Below, piece after piece: positions 57,959-64,000 of a stretch of 64,000 nucleotides of DNA. Below the pieces are notes generated by a model, which had not been told where the DNA came from, did no database searches, and worked only from the letters and a program-made list of their open reading frames with translations. Every line of letters starts with the position of its first letter. Position 1 is the stretch's first letter. Made by a program: the position numbers and the translations under genes. The DNA is from DASXVX01 sp036504075 (lineage in GTDB: Bacteria; Bacillota; Sulfobacillia; Symbiobacteriales; Symbiobacteriaceae): contig DASXVX010000016.1 of NCBI GenBank assembly GCA_036504075.1, forward strand, positions 62,001-126,000, given 5' to 3'.

Positions 57959-58153
57959 TTAGGCGTTGATCTCGCGGTGGTGGAGGACGGTCTTGCACTG
58001 AGCGATCGACCGGCGCACCTCACGAATGCGAGCAGTGTTATCCAGATTGTTAACTGCCAGCTGGAAACGGAGGTTAAAGAGCTCCTCCTTCAGCGTGACC
58101 ACCTTGGCCAAAATCTCTTCGTTGGAGAGATCGATGAGATCCTTAACCTTCAT
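57959..58153 (-). CDS. rpmC: 50S ribosomal protein L29
   Basis: The 64-residue L29 begins MKVKDLIDLSNEEILAKVV and has LKEELFNLRFQLAVNNLDNT. The ATG at 58153 overlaps the last codons and stop of rplP, which implies coupled translation. L29 sits at the exit tunnel. Confidence 0.96.
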   Translation of the reverse strand: MKVKDLIDLSNEEILAKVVTLKEELFNLRFQLAVNNLDNTARIREVRRSIAQCKTVLHHREINA

Positions 58154-58610
58154 TCGTTTCACCACCAGTCTCAGCGACCGTCGGGGCCACCATGCCCTCC
58201 CGCGTCACAATCTTGCACTTGACAGGCAGCTTATGAGACGCCAGCCGAAGGGCTTCCTTGGCGGTCGCCTCATCGACGCCGGCCAGTTCAAACATGACCC
58301 GGCCCGGCTTCACGACGGCCACCCAGTACTCGGGAGCACCCTTGCCGGAACCCATACGGGTTTCAGCCGGCTTCCGGGTAACAGCCTTGTGCGGGAAAAT
58401 CTTGATCCAGACCTGGCCACCGCGCTTGATGAAGCGGGTCATGGCAATACGGGCGGCTTCGATCTGACGATCGGTGACGAACGAGGCCTCGGTGGACATC
58501 AGGCCGTAGTCACCAGAAGTGACGGTCTTGCCACCTTTGGTCTCGCCCCGGTTCAGTCTGACGGCAGCCTTGTGAGGCCGGCGCCATTTAACACGCTTCG
58601 GAGCGAGCAT
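58143..58610 (-). CDS. rplP: 50S ribosomal protein L16
   Basis: The 155-residue L16 shows MLAPKRVKWRRPHKAAVRL (a slight variant of the usual KxRKxxRG start), GGQVWIKIFPHKAVTRKPAE and RMGSGKGAPEYWVAVVKPG. Its ATG shares a base with the rpsC stop. The C-terminus is about 10-15 residues longer than usual and ends in a Gly/Glu/Thr stretch. Confidence 0.97.
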   Translation of the reverse strand: MLAPKRVKWRRPHKAAVRLNRGETKGGKTVTSGDYGLMSTEASFVTDRQIEAARIAMTRFIKRGGQVWIKIFPHKAVTRKPAETRMGSGKGAPEYWVAVVKPGRVMFELAGVDEATAKEALRLASHKLPVKCKIVTREGMVAPTVAETGGETNEG

Positions 58611-59506
58611 TAGCTACGACCTCCTTCCCGATTAACGGGCTTCGGGCCGGCCGCAATCGCGGCACGATCAGCAACCGGATTCGGCCGGGGACCACCGCCA
58701 CCGCCGCCGGGGCCGCCGAAGCCGCCACCGCCGCCGGGACCACGCCCACCGCCGCCGCCAGGACCACGCCCACCGCCACCGCCGCCACGAGCGCCGCCGC
58801 CGCCAGGACGGCCGCCGCCACGTTCGCCGCCGCGCTCACGGCGTTCGCCGCGGTCGCGCCCGCCAGCCTGGGCCGGGATCAGCGACTTGTCGCCGGCGAA
58901 GAGCCAGCACTTGACGCCGATCTTACCGTAGGTGGTGGAAGCCTCTGCGAAGCCGTAGTCGATGTCGGCCCGCAGGGTGTGCAGGGGTACGGTGCCTTCC
59001 CAGGACCGTTCCCGACGGGCGATTTCAGCGCCGCCGATACGGCCGGAGATCACGATGCGGACGCCCTTGGCGCCGATGCGCATCGCCTTCTGAATGGACT
59101 GCTTCATGGCCCGGCGGAACGCGATCCGCTTCTCCAGCTGCTGAGCGATGTTCTCAGCGACCAGCTGCGCATCCAGTTCAGCGATCCGGACTTCAACCAC
59201 GTTCACGTTCACCGACTTGCCAGTCATGGCCTCGAGCGCCTTCTGGAGGTCGGCGATGCCCTGACCCTGCTTGCCGATGACCATACCGGGCTTGGCGGTA
59301 TGGACGGTAACCTTGATCCGGTTAGCAGCCCGCTCGAGTTCGATGCGGGAGACGCCGCTGTTGTACAGCGCCTTCTTTACGTACTTACGGATCTTGACAT
59401 CTTCGACGAGGAGGGCGCTGAAGTTCTGCTTGTTAGCATACCAGCGGGTATCCCAGTCCTTAACGATGCCAATCCGGAGGCCCTTCGGGTGTACCTTCTG
59501 ACCCAC
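58610..59506 (-). CDS. rpsC: 30S ribosomal protein S3 with an 80-residue Gly/Arg-rich C-terminal extension
   Basis: Residues 1-212 are a normal S3: MGQKVHPKGLRIGIVKDWDT, the KH-domain motif GMVIGKQGQGIADLQKALE, and GKIGVKCWLFAGDK. Most S3 proteins end near residue 215-230. Here a tail runs to residue 298. Residues 216-272 consist almost only of Gly and Arg (GGGRPGGGG and RGPGGGGG units), followed by a Pro/Ala/Arg end. S3 lies at the mRNA entry site, so an RGG-like tail there could touch mRNA. The DNA of the tail is a GC-rich low-complexity run, so slippage between strains is likely. The gene ends at the rplP start. Confidence 0.96.
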   Translation of the reverse strand: MGQKVHPKGLRIGIVKDWDTRWYANKQNFSALLVEDVKIRKYVKKALYNSGVSRIELERAANRIKVTVHTAKPGMVIGKQGQGIADLQKALEAMTGKSVNVNVVEVRIAELDAQLVAENIAQQLEKRIAFRRAMKQSIQKAMRIGAKGVRIVISGRIGGAEIARRERSWEGTVPLHTLRADIDYGFAEASTTYGKIGVKCWLFAGDKSLIPAQAGGRDRGERRERGGERGGGRPGGGGARGGGGGGRGPGGGGGRGPGGGGGFGGPGGGGGGPRPNPVADRAAIAAGPKPVNREGGRS

Positions 59507-59508
59507 TG

Positions 59509-59850
59509 TTACTTAGCCCCCTTTTCCTTCACCATGACGGTGATGTGGGAGGTCCGCTTCAGGATCGGGAATGCCTGACCCCGCTGGTGCGGATGGAACC
59601 GCTTGAGGGTGGGACCCACGTCGACGAAAGCCTGGGAGATCACCAGGGCGTCCTTATTCAGGTTGAAATTGTGTTCAGCGTTGGCCGCAGCACTCTTGAT
59701 TACCTTGCTGATCGGCTCGCTGGCACGCTTGGGGATGAACTTGAGAATAGCAAGCGCCTCTTCAACGCTCTTGCCCCGGACCAGATCAATGACGATCCGG
59801 ACCTTGCGAGGCGAGATGCGTTCGTGGCGGGAGCATGCCTTCACTTCCAC
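59509..59850 (-). CDS. rplV: 50S ribosomal protein L22
   Basis: The 113-residue L22 shows RHERISPRKVRIVIDLVRGK and the tunnel-lining loop KRFHPHQRGQAFPILKRTSH. The start is GTG at 59850 behind GGAGGTAA. It precedes rpsC by 2 bases. Confidence 0.97.
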   Translation of the reverse strand: MEVKACSRHERISPRKVRIVIDLVRGKSVEEALAILKFIPKRASEPISKVIKSAAANAEHNFNLNKDALVISQAFVDVGPTLKRFHPHQRGQAFPILKRTSHITVMVKEKGAK

Positions 59851-59888
59851 GTGCTTTACCTCCTTCTCCTAGAGTTCAAAGGTCCGGC

Positions 59889-60170
59889 CTACTTCACGCG
59901 ACTGGCCTTTTCGTCGCCGCCGTGACCCTTGAACGTCCGGGTCGGAGCGAACTCGCCCAACTTGTGGCCAACCATTTCCTCGGTGCAATACACCGGAATG
60001 TGCTTGTGACCGTTGTGAACCGCAATCGTGTGACCAACCATCTCCGGGAAGATGGTGGAGGCACGGGCCCACGTCTTGAAGACCTTCTTCTCGCTTTTGG
60101 CATTCATAGCGAGGATCTTCTTCTCAACAGAGGCGTCGATATACGGCCCCTTCTTGAGGGAGCGACCCAT
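59889..60170 (-). CDS. rpsS: 30S ribosomal protein S19
   Basis: The 93-residue S19 shows MGRSLKKGPYIDASVEKKIL, TWARASTIFPEMVGHTIAVH and KLGEFAPTRTFKGHGG. Its length and position after rplB are standard. Confidence 0.98.
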   Translation of the reverse strand: MGRSLKKGPYIDASVEKKILAMNAKSEKKVFKTWARASTIFPEMVGHTIAVHNGHKHIPVYCTEEMVGHKLGEFAPTRTFKGHGGDEKASRVK

Positions 60171-60188
60171 TGTTTCTACACCCCTTCC

Positions 60189-61022
60189 TTACTTCTTCCG
60201 GCGGCTCACGATATACTGCGAAGACTTGAGGTTCTTCTTGCGAGTCTTGTAACCCAGAGTCGGCTTGCCCCAAGGGGTGACCGGGCCGGGACGGCCGATC
60301 GGGGACTTGCCTTCGCCACCGCCATGCGGATGGTCGACCGGGTTCATGACGACGCCGCGGACCGTCGGGCGAATGCCCAGGTGACGAGTGCGGCCGGCCT
60401 TGCCGAGAACCACGTTCTCGTGATCCAGGTTGCCGACCTGGCCAACGGTGGCCCGGCAGACGACGTGGACCTTGCGCTGTTCGCCGGAGGGCAGACGCAG
60501 GAGGGCAAAACCGCCTTCCTTGGCCATGATCTGGGCGGAGGCGCCGGCGGAGCGGACCATCTGGCCGCCGTGACCGGGCTTCAGCTCGATGTTGTGGACC
60601 AGCGTACCGACCGGGATGTTCACGAGCGGCAGGGTGTTGCCGGTCTTGATGTCGGAAGTCGGGCCGCTGAAAATGGTGTCGCCCACGTTCAGGCCGTTCG
60701 GGCAGATGTTGTACCGCTTGACGCCGTTGGCATACTGAACCAGGGCGATGCGGCAGGTGCGATTCGGGTCATACTCAATGGCGATGACCTTCGCCGGCAT
60801 GCCATCGAACTCGTTACGCTTGAAATCGATGATCCGGTACATCCGCTTGGCGCCGCCGCCCTGGTGCCGGGTGGTGATGCGACCGTAGACGTTCCGACCA
60901 GAGTTCTTGCTCAGACGCTCCAGGAGAGACTTCTCCGGCGCCGTCTTTGTAATTTCCTCGAAGGTCGGCATCGTCATCTGGCGGATACCCGGGGAAGTGG
61001 GCCTAAAGCTCTTGATTCCCAT
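60189..61022 (-). CDS. rplB: 50S ribosomal protein L2
   Basis: The 277-residue L2 shows RITTRHQGGGAKRMYRIIDF, the peptidyl-transferase-region signature RGVVMNPVDHPHGGGEGKSP and the end LKSSQYIVSRRKK. It lies 12 bases after rplW. Confidence 0.98.
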   Translation of the reverse strand: MGIKSFRPTSPGIRQMTMPTFEEITKTAPEKSLLERLSKNSGRNVYGRITTRHQGGGAKRMYRIIDFKRNEFDGMPAKVIAIEYDPNRTCRIALVQYANGVKRYNICPNGLNVGDTIFSGPTSDIKTGNTLPLVNIPVGTLVHNIELKPGHGGQMVRSAGASAQIMAKEGGFALLRLPSGEQRKVHVVCRATVGQVGNLDHENVVLGKAGRTRHLGIRPTVRGVVMNPVDHPHGGGEGKSPIGRPGPVTPWGKPTLGYKTRKKNLKSSQYIVSRRKK

Positions 61023-61034
61023 CGTGTACCCTCC

Positions 61035-61319
61035 TTACAAGCCTTCGAAGACCTTAATGGAGTCGCCTTCCTTGAGCTGGACGACGGCCTTCTTCCAGTC
61101 GGACCGGCGGCCCTGGTACTTGCCCATCCGGCGGGTCTTGCCGTGCATGCGCATGGTGTAAACACCCAGGACGGTCACCTTGAAGATCTCTTCGATGGCA
61201 TCCTTGATCTGCGTCTTGTTCACATCCAGGCGGACCTTAAAGGCGTACTTGTTTTCCGCCTGCTTCGCCATCGCCTTTTCGGTGATGACCGGCTTGAGGA
61301 TGATGTCGCGAGCGTCCAT
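61035..61319 (-). CDS. rplW: 50S ribosomal protein L23
   Basis: The 94-residue L23 shows DIILKPVITEKAMAKQAENK and FKVRLDVNKTQIKDAIEEIF. It borders the tunnel exit and docks trigger factor and SRP. Its ATG overlaps the rplD stop by one base. Confidence 0.97.
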   Translation of the reverse strand: MDARDIILKPVITEKAMAKQAENKYAFKVRLDVNKTQIKDAIEEIFKVTVLGVYTMRMHGKTRRMGKYQGRRSDWKKAVVQLKEGDSIKVFEGL

Positions 61320-61942
61320 TAGCCCAGCACCTCCTCAACCTTGGCCACAGCATCACGGGTGAGAACGAGCTTGCCGGCGTTCAGGACCTCATACACGTTG
61401 AGGTTCCGGGCAACGTTGCAGTTCACACCGGGAATGTTGCGGGCAGACTTGTAAACGTTGACGTTCTCGCCGGCGAGGACGAGGTACGCCTTGCCGGAAA
61501 CGTTCAGCTTCTGAAGCAGACCGGCGACTTCCTTCGTCTTCGGGGCTTCCAGTTCGAAGGTGTCCAGCACGATCAGGTCGCCGGCAGCCAACTTGGAGCT
61601 CAGAGCCCCACGGAGAGCCAGGCGGCGGGCCTTCTTCGGCATGGACCAGCCAAACGGACGGGGATGCGGACCGAACACGACGCCGCCATGCCGCCACTGC
61701 GGTGAACGGGTCGAACCCTGACGGGCCCGGCCGGTACCCTTCTGCTTCCACGGCTTTCTACCGCCGCCGGAAACCTGGGCCCGGGTCTTTGTGTCGGAAG
61801 TACCCTGACGCTGGTTGGCGAGGTACATCTGCACGACTTCGTGCATCAGACCGGGATTCACCTCGGCCCCAAAAATGGCGTCCGAAAGGGTGATTTCCCC
61901 GACGGTGGCGCCTTCCTTATTGTAAACGGCCACTTTCGGCAT
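61319..61942 (-). CDS. rplD: 50S ribosomal protein L4
   Basis: The 207-residue L4 shows the extended-loop residues RAQVSGGGRKPWKQKGTGRA and RQGSTRSPQWRHGGVVFGP. In E. coli L4 also represses its own operon; no equivalent leader can be judged here. Confidence 0.97.
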   Translation of the reverse strand: MPKVAVYNKEGATVGEITLSDAIFGAEVNPGLMHEVVQMYLANQRQGTSDTKTRAQVSGGGRKPWKQKGTGRARQGSTRSPQWRHGGVVFGPHPRPFGWSMPKKARRLALRGALSSKLAAGDLIVLDTFELEAPKTKEVAGLLQKLNVSGKAYLVLAGENVNVYKSARNIPGVNCNVARNLNVYEVLNAGKLVLTRDAVAKVEEVLG

Positions 61943-61966
61943 CTCTTGCTCCTCCTTTCGGCACGA

Positions 61967-62605
61967 TTAACGGGCCTTCTTGGCCTTGACAGAGTCGCGA
62001 ATGGTAACCAGGGAGCCCTTGGCGCCGGGAACAGCGCCCCTGATAAGCATCAGGTTCTTGTCGGTGTCCACCTTCACGACCCGCAGGCCCTGAACGGTGA
62101 CCCTTTCGGTGCCCAGGTGACCAGGCAGCTTGCGGCCCTTCGGAACGCGGGCCCAGGAACGCTTGCCCAGAGAACCGGGCGCCCGATGAAATTTCGAGCC
62201 GTGGCCCATCGGTCCACGATGGAAATTCCAGCGCTTGATGCCGCCGGCAAAACCCTTACCACGAGAGATGCCGCTGACATCGACCAGATCGCCCTCGGCA
62301 AAAATGTCGGCTTTAATGGCGTCGCCCACGTTCAAAGCGTCGATAGTGTCCAGACGCAGTTCACGGAGATAGCGGTGAAGCTTGATGTTCGCCTTCGCGA
62401 AGTGGCCCTTCATGGGCTTGTTGACGAGCTTTTCTCTGATGATGTCGAAGCCCACCTGGACGGCGTTGTAACCGTCGGTGGCAGTCGTCTTTTTCTGTAC
62501 GACTACGCACGGCCCGGCTTCAATAACCGTGACGGGAATGATCTTGCCGTCAGCGGCGAAGACCTGGGTCATGCCCAGCTTCTTGCCAAGAATGCCTTTC
62601 TGCAC
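61967..62605 (-). CDS. rplC: 50S ribosomal protein L3
   Basis: The 212-residue L3 begins VQKGILGKKLGMTQVFAADG and has SRGKGFAGGIKRWNFHRGPM and HGSKFHRAPGSLG. The start is GTG at 62605, 8 bases after GGAGGTGG. An open frame extends 21 codons upstream without support. The 147-base gap to rpsJ contains two hairpins. Confidence 0.96.
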   Translation of the reverse strand: MQKGILGKKLGMTQVFAADGKIIPVTVIEAGPCVVVQKKTTATDGYNAVQVGFDIIREKLVNKPMKGHFAKANIKLHRYLRELRLDTIDALNVGDAIKADIFAEGDLVDVSGISRGKGFAGGIKRWNFHRGPMGHGSKFHRAPGSLGKRSWARVPKGRKLPGHLGTERVTVQGLRVVKVDTDKNLMLIRGAVPGAKGSLVTIRDSVKAKKAR

Positions 62606-62711
62606 AGAAGCCACCTCCAAATCAGTGGTCGCGAAGCTCCGGGGTTTATTAGTGGCCGTTGCCGGCACTAGCAGGCTCTCCCGTTCCTGGCGACATGATT
62701 GATTTTCCTCT

Positions 62712-62750
62712 CAAACCGCCTGCGGTTTGGCCGGAGTAGCGATTCTCCGG
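62712..62750 (-). other. Two consecutive hairpins between rpsJ and rplC
   Basis: CCGGAG...CTCCGG (62731-62750) and CAAACCGC-CT-GCGGTTTG (62712-62729) lie directly after the rpsJ stop codon. No T run follows, so they are more likely processing or stability elements than a full terminator. Confidence 0.55.
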
Positions 62751-62752
62751 GC

Positions 62753-63061
62753 TTACAGCTTGATCTCGATATCGACACCGGCGGGCAGGTCCAGGCGCAT
62801 GAGCGCTTCGACGGTCTTGGAGCCGGGCTCCAGGATGTCGATGAGGCGCTTATGGGTGCGCATTTCGAACTGCTCGCGGCAATCCTTTTCGCCGTTCGGG
62901 GCGGTCAGGATGGTGTAGATGTTCTTCTCGGTGGGCAGAGGAATCGGGCCGCTGACGCTGGCGCCGGTCCGCTGGGCCGTCTCGACGATCTTGGCCGCCG
63001 AGGCGTCGAGAAGCTTGTGATCGAAGGCCCGCAGCTTGATGCGGATCTTCTGATTGGCCAT
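62753..63061 (-). CDS. rpsJ: 30S ribosomal protein S10
   Basis: The 102-residue S10 shows KIRIKLRAFDHKLLDASAAK, GPIPLPTEKNIYTILTAPNG and MRTHKRLIDILEPGSKTVEA. It heads the S10 operon. S10 (NusE) also takes part in antitermination. The ATG at 63061 follows GGAGGGAAG. Confidence 0.98.
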   Translation of the reverse strand: MANQKIRIKLRAFDHKLLDASAAKIVETAQRTGASVSGPIPLPTEKNIYTILTAPNGEKDCREQFEMRTHKRLIDILEPGSKTVEALMRLDLPAGVDIEIKL

Positions 63062-63116
63062 GGTTTCTTCCCTCCTCTTATCCAGGGCGTGGAGGCTGCT
63101 CGGGACGAGGGGCGAT

Positions 63117-63147
63117 CGGAGAGCCTACCCGGGGGCGGGCTCTCCGC
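63117..63147 (-). other. Hairpin between tuf and rpsJ
   Basis: GGAGAGCC and GGCTCTCC (with a GC-rich loop) pair in the 102-base gap, 17 bases after the tuf stop. There is no T run, so tuf and rpsJ may still be co-transcribed. Confidence 0.5.
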
Positions 63148-63163
63148 AGTGCCCCTTAGCGCC

Positions 63164-64000
63164 TTAGTTGTTGATGCCGCTCACGACGCCGGAACCGACG
63201 GTGCGGCCGCCTTCACGGATAGCGAACCGCAGGCCTTCTTCAATGGCGATCGGGGAGATGAGCTCGACATCGATCTTGACGTGGTCGCCAGGCATAACCA
63301 TCTCGACGCCTTCGGGAAGCTTGATGATACCAGTCACGTCGGTCGTCCGGAAGTAGAACTGCGGACGATAGCCGTTGAAGAACGGGCTGTGACGGCCGCC
63401 CTCTTCCTTGGACAGGATATAGACCTGGCCCATGAACTTGGTGTGCGGCTTGATGGAGTTCGGCTTGGCCAGAACCTGGCCCCGCTCGACATCCTTGCGG
63501 TCGATGCCACGGAGCAGGACGCCCACGTTGTCACCGGCGGTCACTTCGTCCAGCAGCTTGCGGAACATTTCGAGGCCGGTGGCGACGGTGTTGCGGGGGG
63601 CTTCGGTCAGACCGACGATCGAAACCGTCTCGCCGACCTTCAGCTTGCCACGCTCGACACGGCCGGTCACGACGGTGCCGCGGCCGGTGATCGTGAAGAC
63701 GTCTTCGACCGGCATCAGGAAGGGCTTCGCATCGTCGCGCTCCGGAGTCGGGATGTAGCTGTCGACGGCGTTCATCAGCTCGTCGATGCAGCCGACCCAC
63801 TTGGGATCGCCGGCGAGGGCGTAAGTGGCAGAACCCTGGACGAAGGGAATCTCGTCGCCGGGGAACTCGTACATGGAGAGCAGCTCCCGGACTTCGAGCT
63901 CAACCAGCTCGAGCAGCTCGGGATCGTCGACCATGTCGCACTTGTTCAGGAAGACGACCATGGCAGGCACGCCGACCTGACGGGCAAGCACGATGTGCTC
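63164..64000 (-). CDS. tuf: Elongation factor Tu, 3' part (start lies beyond the window)
   Basis: The open frame runs to the right edge with no start in view. The visible 278 residues begin EHIVLARQVGVPAMVVFLNK and include the G4 motif NKCDMVDD of the GTPase domain. The two beta-barrel domains follow, with GRGTVVTGRVERGKLKVGE, DNVGVLLRGIDRKDVERGQV and REGGRTVGSGVVSGI near the end. EF-Tu brings aminoacyl-tRNA to the ribosome. The position upstream of rpsJ is the usual str-S10 junction. Confidence 0.98.
   Translation of the reverse strand, partial: EHIVLARQVGVPAMVVFLNKCDMVDDPELLELVELEVRELLSMYEFPGDEIPFVQGSATYALAGDPKWVGCIDELMNAVDSYIPTPERDDAKPFLMPVEDVFTITGRGTVVTGRVERGKLKVGETVSIVGLTEAPRNTVATGLEMFRKLLDEVTAGDNVGVLLRGIDRKDVERGQVLAKPNSIKPHTKFMGQVYILSKEEGGRHSPFFNGYRPQFYFRTTDVTGIIKLPEGVEMVMPGDHVKIDVELISPIAIEEGLRFAIREGGRTVGSGVVSGINN

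Overview
The window looks like the chromosome of a GC-rich, thermophile-like member of the Firmicutes. A Symbiobacterium-type organism fits best, but this is inferred from gene content and order, not from a marker gene comparison. The evidence is: the gene order rpsJ...rplQ-ecfA1-ecfA2-ecfT-truA-rplM-rpsI-cwlD, which is the Firmicutes arrangement; a zinc-type S14 and a Cys-containing S4 and L36; a fadN-fadA-fadE module with its TetR regulator and etfBA; strong AGGAGG-type ribosome binding sites; and frequent GTG and TTG starts.

Layout. 1-9.9 kb: the end of a sigma-factor-like gene, an XRE-cupin regulator, an orphan MotA-like channel protein, lgt, a Fe-S RecB-type nuclease, a DUF881 protein, a UvrD-type helicase with a degenerate helicase-like partner, and a divergent HerA-like ATPase. 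10.2-18.2 kb: fatty-acid beta-oxidation (fadE, fadA, fadN, etfA, etfB, tetR) with a FadR-like operator and a structured spacer. 18.3-26.5 kb: a mini-ferredoxin, a NYN-domain protein, a DoxX protein, argF behind tandem ARG boxes, a MEMO-AMMECR1 fusion, a degenerate CPBP protein and a DUF2161 protein. 26.5-40 kb: an alpha-glucan region (two GH15 proteins, DUF4912, GH57 branching enzyme, nucleotidyltransferase/mutase fusion, GT4), interrupted by a MarR-ArsA unit with three matching operators and by a small methyltransferase. 40.1-46.2 kb: tdk, cwlD, rpsI, rplM, truA and the ECF transporter module. 46.4-64 kb: the full S10-spc-alpha ribosomal supercluster, all on the minus strand, entering the window through the 3' part of tuf.

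How the genes work together. The tetR-etfBA-fadNAE genes supply a complete short path for acyl-CoA oxidation with electron transfer to ETF. The GH57, GT4 and GH15 proteins are consistent with making and trimming an alpha-1,4/1,6-glucan. The helicase pair, the Fe-S nuclease and the HerA-like ATPase are the best candidate for a poorly described DNA-processing module. The ribosomal block couples ribosome assembly, protein export (secY), adenylate kinase, methionine removal (map) and RNA polymerase alpha.

The intergenic DNA is unusually structured. It carries a dispersed perfect palindrome family, two unrelated 13-bp tandem arrays and a 26-bp-period array, many intrinsic terminators, and hairpins in the long spacers of the ribosomal operon. 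No rRNA, tRNA, CRISPR array, insertion sequence or prophage gene was seen.
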